A stretch of 62,000 nucleotides of DNA from Symsagittifera roscoffensis (GCF_963678635.1 NC_087062.1:74330349-74392348); one strand, 5' to 3'. Counted from the stretch's first letter, positions 12,429 to 25,337 are shown. A program made the numbers and translations. The notes: a model not told the origin generated them from the sequence alone.

Positions 12429-13154
12429 TTGATTACTTTATAGATTTTCAAAAATCAAAACCCTGCTTGATCAGTTTTGTAATCAGATTTCTAGATACTT
12501 GCTTTGAAAAACTCATCAAATTTGAGGTATCCTCTCAAACTTAAATCAAAATCAAAGAACCCGACTCTCTACCTAAAAATCAACAATTTTTCTTTAATTT
12601 TATACAAAAATTGATTTTCTTATGTTTGGACTGTCGTGTCCAATCAGATTTCAGCTTCCTTTTATGGAATTTTTATTTAAAAGTCGTGTCCAGTCGGAAT
12701 TAAAGTTCTAGTTTAAGATCTTTTTACTTTTTGTCGTTTCCAATCACAAAAATATTCATTTGTGTTATGGTGGTGTATTCAATAAAAGACTCTTTCAGGG
12801 ACTTAAATCTTCCCAAAAAAAATAAAAATATTCACAAGGAAAATAACAAAAACGAATAAACAAAGTTATTTGCTGTAAAAATAAGAAATATCGCCAATAT
12901 AAGTTAAGTAAAACAAGAAGACAAATTTTAACAAGTATCATCTCTGCAAGTTTTATCATCAAGTCACTAGTATTTTTTGTATAAAATTAAAAAAAATTGT
13001 TGATTTTTAGGTAGAGAGTCGGGTTCTTTGATTTTGATTTAAGTTTGAGAGGATACCTCAAATTTGATGAGTTTTTCAAAGCAAGTATCTGGAAATCTGA
13101 TTACAAACCTGATCAAGCAGGGTTTTGATTTTTAAAAATCTATAAAGTAATCAA
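12429..13154. mobile_element. Foldback / MITE-like element with 182-bp terminal inverted repeats
   Basis: The arm at 12429-12610 (starting TTGATTACTTTATAGATTTT) is repeated in reverse complement at 12974-13154 with only a few mismatches and indels. The loop is about 363 bp. The loop holds three ~50-bp repeats of GTCGTGTCCAATCAGA (12632, 12683, 12732, variable). No ORF and no transposase, so it would be non-autonomous. I see no convincing target-site duplication. Confidence 0.88.
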
Positions 13155-13644
13155 GGAATAAAGAGCTGGGCTGGGGAGTTTCGACAAATTTCGGTATCGG
13201 GTAGGGGATAAAAAAAGTCTTTGATCCATTATTATACGATTTTTTGATCTTTTTCAAATTTTCGAGACTAAACAAATTTTCGTTCCTTGCAGGTGTAGTT
13301 CAGCCGTCAGTTGAAAGCGTAGATACTCAATAATTGGCTCAAAGGTAAACTCTTCGATTGACTAATTTTCTCTAAAGAGACCTTTACTTAGTCGGACAAC
13401 TCTATTGTGTACAATAAAAACATCCATAAATTTATGGGAAAAGTAAGAGTCAACATCTATTTCATCAATAGTTTTCTTCTTAAGTAACTCAAGGATTTTT
13501 GAACTTTTTTCTGTAGACTTTTTTCAAATATTGATTTAAATTTTAAAAAACGATAGAGAGTTCTTTTTTAGAAAATGCTGGATTCTGATTGTTAGTTTTC
13601 AACAAACAATGTTAATAAAAGAATACTCAATTCTGATTGGTTGA
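13155..13644. other. Spacer without recognisable features
   Basis: No gene or RNA seen. It ends at the start of the second D block, near a GAATACTCAATTCTGATTGG motif that also occurs near 31358. Confidence 0.45.
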
Positions 13645-15650
13645 TTTTCTATGGGCAAGGTTAAAAAAATCATTCGATCCTTTTTTTCTTTTATGTTAAA
13701 AGCAATCGCTCTATTTTTTGTATAATTACTTGAAAATTTGTTCAATAATTTTGAACAATTCAATGTAAGTATAATTGATCTAATAAATTTTGGGACGTTT
13801 CAATTCTCCCAATTTTGTAGGTGCCACGTTCTTTTGCTGAAGCTCCCACTTTTTTGTGATGACTGAGGTGTTGAGTTGTGACAACTTAAATGCGAGGACT
13901 GCAGTAAGATGTATATTCGTCAAAATGATGCTCGACATCGCAAGAAATACTGAAGTGTAAACCTTGAAAGCAAATTTCTGATTTATGCTTCATGTATCAT
14001 CTTCCAAAATATGTCGGAGTTTGGTTTATTTTGCAAAAAATATCTTCAAAACATCTGAATTTTCATACAAATTTACCTAATATATCAAACGATTAAAAAA
14101 TTTCCAAATTTTACACCAAAATATTAATCCGTGAGATTTTTGATACCGAGTTTTTTCTCAAGATATCGTTTATAAGCTAAATTTTAGTAAATTTAACTCA
14201 AAAATCCTAATGCAAAAAAATTAATTTCTAACTCAACTTAGTTTTGTTTGTTTCCGCTTCATCTACTATCTTCTAACTTAATCCAACTTGAATAAAAATG
14301 AAAAATGTATCAGTTCAACGAACAATCAATAATTCGGAGCAGAATTAGTACCAAAATTCCTTTGCTTAAAATCTGTAAATGATTTTTTCAATCTGATAAC
14401 TGTATGTTGCTGCTCCAGCTCTGAATTTCTATTCGAAATAATTTTTTGGTTGAGAGTGTATTTTATTGTCTTCAGAAATTCAAAGATTAGCAAAAACATA
14501 AACTTTTTCTAGATCAGTTATCAATTTTTTCTGAAGTCATCAAAAAACAGTAGAAAATTCTAATTCTTGATCAAAAACATTATCTGCTCAAAATTGAATC
14601 AATCTATGAATTTTTTTACAAGCACTAAACAGGGGAAACTTTAAAACGGTAACTATGCAAAACCTTTCAATTATTCAATAATTTATAGATATCCAGTTTT
14701 TTACAATATTTTAACATTTATTTAACCACTCATCAACGTATGGTATGCACTTTTACTACAAATTTATCACAGCGAAATTTCCGAAAGCTTGCAACCGATA
14801 GAGTTTTTACTGTAGAATAAATATTTTCGCATCGAATTCCTTTGAAGGTTTCACGACAATTTGAATTCGATTGTTGCTGGTTTTTTAATCAATCAGAACC
14901 TTTGAAAAAAAATAAATGACAGATCAAAAAATGTGATATTAAAATTGTATAATTTTTCAAAAAGTTACTCAAATTTATCACAATTGTTTAGACTTTTCAG
15001 ATTCCGTAAAAGTCCCTACTCATAGTAAATTTTCCTAAGTTTAATTGAATAAAAAAATTATTAATACGTTCTTTTGGATTTCGAGTGTGTTTGGAGAGTG
15101 CTGAGCGTCCTTTCCATGTTTAACATTATCACGAGAGTATTGCTTCTGTATAGAATATGATTATGATCAGTTAGTTCCTCGCTGCTATATGTATAAAAGT
15201 TACAGTTCGAACACTTCAAAATTAACAGGTTCTACGATGTTTTAACGCATCTATACGTGTATAATCTCTGCCACATTCAAGACATGCAACTTTTTTGTTT
15301 CTATTCAATGACGGCATCTCAATAAGTAAAGAAAAATTTTGAGAATAAATGGGAGATTAAGAATGTCCCAAATTGTTAGATAAAAAGAATTGAACCGCCT
15401 CAAATTGTTTTTTAAATAAAAAACAAACAGTTACGTAAGTTTTTTAACCAATTGTTTTTAACGTGGAAGAAAATCAGAATAGATATCACCCTATTTGGGC
15501 AGGCTGAAACATAAATCATCCAATCTAACCATGGAGTTTTCAAAAGTTTTGATATCAACCAATCAGAATCGAGCATTAGTTATTAGGAAATTTTTGTTAT
15601 ATTTTGATATCAACCAATCAGAATCAAGCTTTTACTCAGAACGGAATTTT
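13645..15650. repeat. Block D, second copy
   Basis: Diverged duplicate of 1131-3170 in the same orientation, with many scattered substitutions and small indels. Two GATATCAACCAATCAGAATC motifs (near 15549 and 15606) contain CCAAT and are better preserved here than in the first copy. The frames at 15495-15810 are broken in the other copy and have no domain. Confidence 0.85.
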
Positions 15651-16114
15651 CAATACTGTACAAAAAAACACCGAAAAAATTATGACAAAAGTAGGAGTCA
15701 ACATCTATTTAATCAATAAGAAAAACAATTGGATTTTTGTTCTTATTTTTTGTAAAGTAACTCGAGAAAATTCAAACGTTTCTCATAGACATTTTCAAAT
15801 ATTGATTTAAAATTTTAAAAAATGATAAACAGTTCGTTTTTAGAAACTGCTGGATTCTGATTGGTTGATTTTAACATACATTGTTAAGAAAAATTTACTC
15901 AATTACCTAGCAATGATACTGGAAAATTGTTTTATTACAGAATATTTTCCTTTTCTGAATAACTGGAAATTGTATTACTAATCATAATACACAAAAAAAT
16001 CTATACCAATCTTAATACATGGCAGTTTCGGACGCAAGAGGAACTTACCATCTGAAACTTATCATTTAAACTTGAAAAATACAAATTATCCTAATAGACT
16101 ACAATCCAAACGTA
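15651..16114. other. Spacer without recognisable features
   Basis: AT-rich DNA between block D and the third A block. No gene seen. Confidence 0.5.
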
Positions 16115-17281
16115 AAACAGCATTGATATTTACCAAGTAGATAACGCGCCCGAGAATTTTTGCAAAAAAACTGAGGTTCCTATACAAAACCTACAAAATT
16201 CGATTTTTCTTACCTTTCTCTTACGAATACACAAACCTTACTAGTTCTATTACTTACTTTGATACACTGTAAACTCTATAACCATTGTCAATAAAGGGGG
16301 TGCGGACCGGATGCTCCATAACGTATGTTGAAACATTGGTGTCTGCATCGCCCCCCCCCCTCCGGATGAATTCGCACCGACATATACTAATAATACGTGG
16401 TTTAATATAAATTAGCATAAGCCAGCCGCGGATTTAGGATTTTGTCAACGTGGGGAAGGGGGTTTCCCACTGTATACTATCCGGGGCCAAATTTTCTGCG
16501 CCGCAGGCCATGTTGTGTACAAACAGGGTATAAATTACTTTTTTGACAATTTTTTGTGGGAGCGAGAGCAAATATTTGGTGCCAATTCGAGGTTGCCACA
16601 ATTTTCAAGAATTTCCTCTTTAAAATTTTTTTTAAAAAATCGCTGTCTAAAAATTGATGTTTAAATTTTACTAAAGGGTATTCCCTCTCAGAGGCCAGGC
16701 AGTCGAATCCGCTACTGTCATGAACTTTAATCGAAGAAATAAAGCGTACTCATTGTTGTTCGATGTTGGTTGGATAGACTAGTCTGCGCCGTCTGTAGTT
16801 GGACAGACCACAGTTCTGTAGTAGGACAGACTAGTCTGCGCCAACGTTTTCTTTGACCTGTGATTTCCAGTGGGTTTACGGCAGGTGGGAATTTTATTAA
16901 CAGCGGATTTTGTATTAATTTGAAATATATATTTTCGGTGACGAACCCTACCAAATTTTTTAAAAGCCAAAATTTCTTATTTCTAAAAGCCAATATCTAG
17001 TTTTGAGGGAAGCGGGCGCCAAGCAAACACGCGATCTTTTGGTAAAAAGTTTCCAAAAAATGTCTTAAAACGCTTTTTTTGTGCCCGTGTTTCAAAAAAT
17101 TTGGTTGCGGCGCATACAATTTGGTCAAAATGTGGTCCTCATACTGATTTGGCAATACTTAGAAAATCATTTGGATCGAGCATAAAAAAAGGTCAACAAA
17201 AAAAGGTTAACAAAGAGGTCAACAAAAAAGGTTGACCAAAAAAAGGTCAACAGAAAAGGTCAACAAAAGGCCTCCTCCCTC
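16115..17281. repeat. Block A, copy 3 (truncated)
   Basis: Nearly identical to copies 1 and 2 from the CAAGTAGATAACGCGCCCGA start to the CCTCCTCCCTCG near 17281, where it stops and unrelated sequence begins. Its near-identity contrasts with the diverged D block beside it and the diverged fourth A copy, so it was copied or converted more recently. Confidence 0.88.
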
Positions 17282-17372
17282 GGCTATGTTCTAGGATGTT
17301 CTAGTGAAGCTTTCATCTCAAAGGACTTCTTCTCAAATGCGTTTTTCCTATTTTGAGAGATTAAGGTATAAG

Positions 17373-17714
17373 TAGTCGATCAAAACTTGAAGATAGCCGC
17401 CTATCACAAAAAAAAGTTTTTAAAAAAGAAGCTTTCTGGGGGCAACCGCCTAGCGGGCTGTGTGTATGTAAGCGTAGCTAAGATTGCTTCCTTCTTCCAC
17501 GAACGCTACTTGGTTGTCTTCGCGTGTAAAGCTGTTTTTGCCCAAAAAAATTGTATCTTTAAAGATCTTGCAAAAAAAAGGTTATCTTTAAAGGAGGTTA
17601 TCTTGCAAGATCTTGCAAGAATCTTGCAAGATCTTTTAAAGAGATGCATCCTCTTTAAAAGAATCTTGCAAGATTCTTGCAAGATCTTGCAAGATAACCT
17701 CCCTTGATCGACTA
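17373..17714. mobile_element. MITE with TAGTCGATCAA ends and a 110-bp internal palindrome
   Basis: The 11-bp terminal inverted repeat TAGTCGATCAA lies at 17373-17383 and, as TTGATCGACTA, at 17704-17714. Its right half holds a near-perfect palindrome (17593-17702). Each arm is about 52 bp, built from TCTTGCAAGA units and beginning GGAGGTTATC, around a loop of about six bases (ATGCAT). The frames on either strand across it are mirror images of the palindrome and are not genes. Confidence 0.75.
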
Positions 17715-18850
17715 GGGTTACCAATACACAAAAAATGTAACCTTACTAATTCTATTACCTACTTTGATACTTTGTAAACTCTATAACCATTGTCAATAAA
17801 TGGGGTACGGACCGGATGCTCGATAAATTATGTTGAAACATTGGTGTCTGCATCGCCCCCCCCCCCCTCCAGATGAATTCGGACTGACATATACTATTAA
17901 TACGTGGTTTAATATAATTTAGCATAAGCTGGGCGCGGATTTAGGATTTTGTCAACATGAGGAAGGGGGTTTCCCACTGTATACTATCCGGGGCCAAATT
18001 TTCTGCGCCGCTGGCAATGTTGTGTACAAACAGGGTGTAAATTACTTTTTTAGCAATTTTTTGTGGGAGCGAGAGCAAATGTTTGGTGCCAATTCGAGGT
18101 TGCCACATTTTTCAATAATTTCCTCTTTAAAAATTAGAAAAAAAACTTCGCTGTCCAAAAATTGATGTTTAAATTTTACTAAAGGGTATTCCCTCTCGGT
18201 GGCCAGGCAGTCCAACCCGCTACTGTCATGAGCTTTAATCGAAGAAATAAAGCGTACTCATTGTTGTTCGATGGTGGTTGGATAGACTAGTCTGCGCCGT
18301 CTGTAGTTGGATAGACCACAGTTCTGTAGTAGGATAGACTAGTCTGCGCCAACGTTTTTTTATCCTTGTGATCTCCAGCGGGTTTACGGCAGAAGGGAAT
18401 TATGTTAACAGCGGATTTTGTACTAATTTGAAATATCCATTTTCGGTGACGAACCCTACAAAATTTTTTAAAAGCCAAAATTTTTTATTTCTAAAAGCCA
18501 ATATCTACTAATTTTGAGGGAAGCGAGCGCCAAGCAAACACGCGATCTTTTGGTCAAAATTTTCCAAAAATGTCTGAAAACGCTTTTTTGTGCCCGTTTT
18601 TTGAAATTTGGTTGCGGCGCATGAAATTTGGTCAAAATGTGGTCCTCATACTGACTTGGCAATCCTAAGAAAATTATTTGGATCGAGCATAAAGAAAAGG
18701 TCAACAAAAAAGGTCAACAAAAAAAAGGTAACAAAAAGGTCAACAAAAAAGGTTGACCAAAAAAAGGTCAACAGAAAAAGGTCAACAGAAAAGGTCAACA
18801 AAAGGGCCCCTCCCTCGATGAAATCCCAGATCCTGCTTGTGATATGCACG
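17715..18850. repeat. Block A, copy 4 (diverged)
   Basis: Collinear with the other A blocks but with about 8-10% differences by eye. It includes an expanded AGGTCAACA array (18697-18809). It continues into the diverged B copy, so it represents the older A-B-C arrangement. Confidence 0.85.
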
Positions 18851-18949
18851 GGTATCGCAACGTGGTTTTAGATTTTTTTCCATAAACACTTCTTTTCACT
18901 TGATTCATACTTATCTCCAAGTAGTAACTTGTTTCAAAAGAATTCAAAT

Positions 18950-19830
18950 TTCTTAGCGTCTTAGGTTTACTTAGCCTGGACTAACTAATATGCATTGGAC
19001 AAATGTCTTGGGTTCGAATCCTGGGTTCGGGAGTTAGTCTATGTTTTGGCGGCTTATTTGGCAATCGATAAACTTTTCTCAAAATTTTGCTGCAAAGCAT
19101 GAGTTTATTGCTGCACGTGTTTTTCCAAATTGGGCAACATTTGATATGAAATTATGACATTTTTGTTATTGTTTGCTTACGTTCAATTTGCCTGCTAGAT
19201 CCACATGGATTATCTGTATAGTTTATTTTATTACGCTTCCGATTAATTAGCACTAGAAAAAATAAATATTTGTTTCAGGTTTAAAAAAATTATTGACAGA
19301 ATCACTTGTATCTTGGTTCATAATGAATTCAGGTTTTTTTGCGTCGCAACACTTAGTCAAATTTCGAATTCGAACATGACCAGGAAGTTTTTTTCAAAGT
19401 GGCCATATTCTTTTCCAAAAAATTTCGACTATTCTTTGTCTGCTTATGTTTTGTCGGCTTGATTGCCACATCGTATAATTGATTTTTGAACACATTTTTA
19501 AAAGTTGCTGTTAGTGCTTTGAATTATTCCTGCAAATGGTAGTTTTATGCAAATGGTAGTAGTTGAATTTTTAAGTTTTGCTATTTTTTTCCGCTTGAAA
19601 TTTTTATTCAACTTAAAAAATTTCGGCTTATAATTTTTTGTCTTAGAGACCTAATTTGGGCTCATTTCTTTTATGCTCCGTTCCAGATTGAACAAAATGC
19701 TAAAAATCGTAAAACCGAATTTGTAGCTCAATTTTAGTTTTATGACAACAATTATATTTTTGATTCTACGAGAAACTATTCAAGTTTTGTCGGTGCAGTT
19801 TCCGGTTGTTATCTATTTTGTGAGTGTTCA
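18950..19830. repeat. Subrepeat B, single diverged copy
   Basis: Matches the B subrepeats from TTAGCGTCTTAGGTTTACTT onward. Here the putative B box reads GGTTCGAATCC (near 19012), the exact pol III consensus. Only one B copy is present, against three and two in the two left units. Confidence 0.85.
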
Positions 19831-20690
19831 TAAGCTGCCGTCGATTGTTTCTGATGTAAAAATCAATTTTTTGGATTTAGTCCATCCTTTTCCTCTCTGC
19901 TACTAAAGCTTGCGGTTAGCGAGCGTTATTCAATCAGAGCATGTATTTTTTGGGTCATCAAGTTATTTAACAGAGTCACTTGAATCACTTGTATCTTGGT
20001 TCAGAAATAATTCAAATGTCCATGCGTTATCGGTCAACTTAGCGTGGAGGTAATGAATACGCCTGGAACGGCAAAAATTTTGCCGTAATGAATACGCCTG
20101 GAACGGCAAAAATTTTAATGCTCCCCTCCGGATCGCACAAAGTGCTAATTCAAAGTTTTGCCTGAAAACTTTTTTTTGTTTTCACTGAAACTGAGTTTTA
20201 CTGACAGTTACTCAAATTTTATCCGCTCAGTTGACACTCGATAAATATTTCTGAAGTTTCAATGAATGCTGCCGATTGTGTTCCTGCACGTGTTTTCCGC
20301 AACTAAAACATTATTTCCGGCAAAAAAAAATGTGTTTGTTCGAAAATAACTTTTTTGGACTTAGTGACTTTCATTTCTTGTTTGCTTGCTTGCAATGTTA
20401 TTTTTATGCGGTGCAACGCTCTGCTTCGCTTCTGTGTTTTTATTTATTTATTTTTGTTGTTTTTGAAGTTATATATCGCGTGTTTGCTGTACTTTTGTTT
20501 GTATTTTAATGGCAGCTACGCGTCCTATTGCGTGTTTGCTGTACTTTTGCTGTATTTTAATGGCAGCTACGCGTCTTATTGTACCACATTTCGAAGAACT
20601 CGGAGAAATTTTATGCTTGGGTGGTTTTTTATCCAGTCAAATTTCGCTGACAAATTTTATGATTTTTAACACAAAAATTTTATACCCCGT
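19831..20690. repeat. Block C, second copy
   Basis: Collinear with 10790-11920, with a deletion around 20090 where AATGAATACGCCTGGAACGG is locally duplicated. A second short duplication, GGCAGCTACGCGTC with its flank, lies at 20510-20580. Confidence 0.82.
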
Positions 20691-23230
20691 GAAAGACATC
20701 GAATCCTTAAATACAAGTGATGAAAAATTGTGATTATAATGCTGAAAAGGTAATGCGAATTAGTTAATCGGAGCAAATAAAGCCGCATTATAACAACTTT
20801 CGAAATTTTAACTCAAAAATTTCACACTTGATGTGAAATTGTTCGAATTTTATGGTTTTTCAATCATTTTTTATCAAAAACTATTACATTTGTGCGAGGA
20901 GAATTTTCGTTTCTAAGAAAATTTTCTTAAGATTGCTAGAAGAAAGCGCCCGAAGAGGGCGGCAAAACGCTGTCTAGACTAAAGGTAGAAATTTGTTACC
21001 GAGTTTTATTGAGATACCTAATTAAAATAAAAGCTTGAAAAAATGATAGTTTTTGTTCAAGAATCGAGCATTGCTAATCAACAGCTCCGTTTTCATGATC
21101 AGAGCTTGATTCCTGAGTCATCTTTGAAGCATGTGTCTGCAGGAATCAGCTATGAGCTGTCATCAAAATCTAAAGCACGCAGTATCCTAAATGGGACTAT
21201 ACAATCCACCATTGGTTAAGTATTAAGGAAACAAATTCCGAAAATTGACGTGAAAATTGAAACATCATTGTCTGTTATTTTCAAATCCATAATCAACCAA
21301 GAACAACATAAAATTAAAGAGTCAATATAATAGAGACTATGGCACAATGGGATGAATATGAGGAATTTTTTTTTTGAGATTTCTGTCAGAAGCAGAACTA
21401 CTGGAAGTGGATAATAGACGGTACAATGCGCGGATTATTGAAATAACGGATTATTTCTATGGAATCATTGGTGCACTAGTTCAAAAAATGACCATCTCTC
21501 ATTTTCATGGGTTAGCTGAGATAATTTCATATGAGCGACCTAGAGTAGAACTTTTTTATTAAAAAAAAATAACTCATTTTCAAAAAATGAAGGCTCAGTT
21601 AAAAATTTCAAAAACTTAAAGCCTTCACGACTAACAATTTTCAACCTATTGAAACAAGATAGCAGATTCGGAATATTTTGAACAAAAAGGAAGCATCTTT
21701 CATATGTTTAAATATGATTATTCAATGAAATGGGTGAAAGGGCCGAATGAAGGAGTGAAGCTTCAATACTCAATAGCAAAATCGCTGCTTTCGCAAGCAA
21801 TAACACCTTGTTAACACTTTTCGTTGTTATGAGCCCATTTCGTTGCAATAAATTGCTTAACTCTGAATGTGAAATGATGATTTGAACGTACACACCACAA
21901 TGAGTTGGAATTACTTTAAAAAACTCCTGAGTTAGTGCCTGCTAAGATATACCTCAGCGAAGCATAGTAAAAACAACATGAAAAAACACAGCAAAAAAAA
22001 TAGAAGCGTGTCATGAGAAAATAAGTAAGTCAGGAGAACGCACTCGAGGAGAAAAAATTACCCAATGAAATGTAAATGTAGGTTCAGCCGAAAAAAACGT
22101 CGGAACGAGAAAAAAATTCAATTTTTCTGCCTAGGAGTTTTTTTTGTTTCAACTTACTGTCCAAACTACCAAAAAGCGATAAATTTTTGTTTCTGGAATA
22201 ATTCGAAAAGTGTTTAAATTTATCTACGAAAAAATATCATGTCACTATATACGGAGACGATTTTAATTTTGCTATCCTAAAACAAACAATTTCTCATCAA
22301 AGTAATTTGGAACTATAGAAGTCAAGGGTTTTCATCGTAACATTATGCAACAAATAGAATTAAAAGACTTGTGGTACTATTATGGATCACATGCCCGTGC
22401 AAGATGTTCTTCAAACACATTTTAGCTTAAAAAACAAACCTTTTGTCAACATTTGTCAGTTATATAGAAATTGAAATTTGTACTACAACTTTGCAAATGA
22501 ATTTTATGTTTTGACACATGTTTTCAATAACACGAAGCGTAATTTGGAAAATTTATTTTTGCTTTATCCATGAATTGCAAAAACTGAATCGTTCGATATG
22601 AATGTTTTATTGAATGAGTTGTTTAAAGAAAATCAATTGAATTACAATCGTGTCTCGGGTGAAAACGCGCCGTTGGGAAGAACAAAATTTAAAACGTCGT
22701 TCTCTCTCGGTTGTCGGTTGATAATTATAAAATTGATATCCCAGCTTAAAAGTTCATAAAACTTGTTCAAAAAACCAAAAACAAAATTAGAGCAAGTTCT
22801 CGTTTTGAAGCTACAAGGGATGAAGTTGAGCTTGAAATAAAAAAGTTTACTTCGTTTTTTATTATAATAAGTTCAGAAAATATATGGGTGTCTCATTAAA
22901 ATTTTTGAAAGTTTGCCCAAAAAATGAAGGATTGACCAAATACCTGTAGTAGTATGATAGCTTCAATGAAAACAAGTAGTGTCAAGGTGAGTAGCGACAA
23001 ATTTGTTAATGCAAATGATTTCTTTGGCTATTTTCTTCCTCCATTGCCAGCTTTTTTAGCTAACCAAAAAGCCCGCACGCTTAGATTTGAGCAATATTGA
23101 AGCAAGCCAGACTTTTTTATGCTTACTAGTTCACTGTCTGAAAATGACGACTTTTTTCTCGCAGTACAAACAAACTTTTGAAAAAGATGGATTCCGTTTT
23201 CTGAGTGCCAAGTTTAGTTCTTTCGCAATT
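20691..23230. other. Unique AT-rich DNA, no supported gene
   Basis: No open frame longer than about 60 codons has recognisable features. A weak trace of a LINE endonuclease-like reading (GDDFNF near 22255) precedes the reverse transcriptase relic below, but it is too decayed to call. Confidence 0.4.
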
Positions 23231-23231
23231 G

Positions 23232-23480
23232 GGCTCGGATTATCAAAGCTCATTACTTTAGCTTAGGACGTTTTCCTATTGCTCCGACTCAATCAATAGT
23301 AAATCCTCTACATAAAGCAGGATCGAAATGAGATGTCAGTAATTATTGACCAACTTCAAGCATTATAATTTGCAGTAAAGTGATTGAAGTACGAATATAC
23401 AACCGAGTGTTCAGCTAACTCGAAAAAAAAGTCACTCAATTATATCAAAGATATTTGATTCTGGAAAAAAAAACAGTTTA
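23232..23480 (+). pseudogene. Decayed non-LTR (LINE) reverse transcriptase, N-terminal RT motifs
   Basis: The plus-strand frame through 23266 reads HYFSLGRFPIAPTQSIVNPL, then HKAGSK, a stop, DVSNY, a stop, and later SKVIEVRIYNRVF. This is the order of conserved blocks at the start of LINE reverse transcriptases of the Jockey/CR1/RTE type: G-x-F-P, then P-x-H-K-x-G, then N-Y-(R-P)-I, then S-K-x-x-E. Several in-frame stops (after K, after NY, after FS) and loss of the R-P of the NYRP block show it is dead. A LINE RT would act in target-primed reverse transcription. The 3' part of the domain appears to continue near 24200. Confidence 0.7.
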
Positions 23481-24105
23481 TTGACGCTATTCCCGAGCTA
23501 ACAGAAAAGTGGCGCATAGATTTGTTTATTTTACCTAGGAGAACACTTTTTCTTGGCCTGGAAAAAAATTCCAATTCCGTATGTTAGAATTATCTGGTAT
23601 CAAAATAACTTTTTGCCTAGATCAATAAACTGTTCTAAGCACCAAAAACAAGTTTTCCTAATTCATGAACTTCAAGGATTGTAGCGAAATCTCGAATCTG
23701 GTTAGGGCTCCATTTTGTGGCATCTGCTGTTTCGGTAATACAAAAACGACCTTCCAATTTTTAGCGAAGTTTTTTTCTGCTGACAACACAAACGGAACCT
23801 ATTCAAACTTTGTGTTTCAGAGCTCCAATCAGGACTTAAAAGCAGTAAGTAACTTCTTTCCATTCAATTCTCTTAAAATAGATAAATTGTTCATGGATAA
23901 CTTAAGTCAGGGTATTTGGGAACAGTAATTCCCAACAGCAGGTATAATTAAATGACATTTCTTTGATAGCTGCAACGTCTTGAATTTATCTTGGTTTCTA
24001 CTTTCATTTAATTTTTACATTCATTGCTTAAGTTCCAATCTTAGAAAACAACCTGGCGTTGTTTATAAAAAGCGTCAATATTTTCTTAAAGCGTTTTGAT
24101 CGAAC

Positions 24106-24339
24106 ATGAGGCGTCCAACCTCAAGCCCGTTTTACATTAATTATTTTCTTGAACGGTTGCTTTTCCTACGCAAGTTTTTATTTGTTTTTTCTGACCGAAA
24201 AATATTGTTATTAATTTGTACAATAGAAATTACGAAAGCATTCGACAAGTTTTTTCAACTGATAAAACAATTAACAGTCCACGAGCTGCATATTTATGCC
24301 ATTCTCAATTATGAAGCGCAATTATTGTTAAGATAACGT
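24106..24339 (+). pseudogene. Probable LINE reverse transcriptase fragment (KAFD motif)
   Basis: A 76-codon plus-strand frame contains TIEITKAFDKFFQLIKQL (about residues 43-60). It resembles the RT palm motif around the first catalytic Asp of LINE reverse transcriptases (D-x-S-K-A-F-D-x-V...L-x-x-K-L), with the first Asp replaced by Glu. It lies about 750 bp downstream of the N-terminal motifs on the same strand, further than in an intact element. The locus therefore seems expanded by insertion or scrambled. No YxDD motif is seen downstream. Confidence 0.5.
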
Positions 24340-25337
24340 TGTTATTTCTTAGCTTTTTATTTCTGATCTACCATTGTATATGGGCAGATCAACCTCCAAA
24401 AACCTAATTCCAAAGCAAAATTCAAAACTTAGTTACAGAAGAGCTGAGCTATTAAAATTTCTTCTGAATTGCCGAGGATGCTAACGTTTCTAATTTTTAT
24501 TAAACTATGAAGTGCGGATCAAGTTAGTTTTTTTGTCACGTTTCGCCAAAATACACAAATGGGGCTTCAACTTGACAGATGAGGAGCACCTGCGTGTATC
24601 GAATCGTTGGAGCAGCTGTATTTGGATTTCAAAGTCTTGGGCGTTTTGAAAATTACATTTAGACCATTTCAATAGTCAAGGCCGCATTATTTTAGGTGGG
24701 TGTCTACAGAACATGCACATTTAACCCCTAAGCAGTTATTCTAACTAAGATGGGTTTAAAGGGCTGGGGAAAATTTAGTTGAGGCAGTGAACAAGTTCAA
24801 ACTTCCAAATTTGTTACTAAAACCGAATAATGGTGCCTATGAATGGCGAGTTTCATGAATTTTGGCGGATGAGTTTGGGCTTTTTTCTTGTTTAATTAAG
24901 CTCTATAACACCACGACCGGTTTCTTGTTCATATTTTTGATGCAGATATTGTACAAAAAGTAAAAACAATTTCTATAAATTTTGCTGATAATTTGTATTA
25001 TTTTTATAAAAAATTCATTATTTATAATTTTATAATTCATTCGATACAACAGGCAGCAGCGTTTTGCAACCCATATGGGTTGGTTAGATGTCCCTTCATT
25101 GTTTTGTCTGATCACATTATGAATTTTGTTTGCATACTTACCAGTAACAATTCTTCCTGTAAAAATTCTACTTCAATTGGATTTATTTATATGATAGACA
25201 GGTTAACTCGAAGTCACATAGTGAATGTACAGATATAAAATAATTGGAGAAAGTGGAAAGTGGAGCAGGGAAGATTATGGAAAAGGAAAATCATGGAGCT
25301 GGGAAGATTCATTTATTTTTCAAAGAGACATGTTTTA
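24340..25337. other. No supported gene
   Basis: AT-rich sequence between the LINE relic and the PARP exon. Frames at 24903-25238 are short and overlap each other on both strands. A purine-rich stretch (25245-25310, GGAAAGTGGAGCAGGGAAG-like) precedes the end of the PARP gene. Confidence 0.45.
25332..25337 (-). promoter_or_regulatory. Polyadenylation signal overlapping the PARP stop
   Basis: On the minus strand the gene ends CTCTAATAAAAC. The AATAAA begins inside the stop codon, giving an extremely short predicted 3' UTR. The exact boundary could shift by a base or two. Confidence 0.5.

Noticed and set aside
17387-17724. Opposing 106- and 72-codon frames
   Set aside because: Both lie in the MITE and mirror its internal palindrome.
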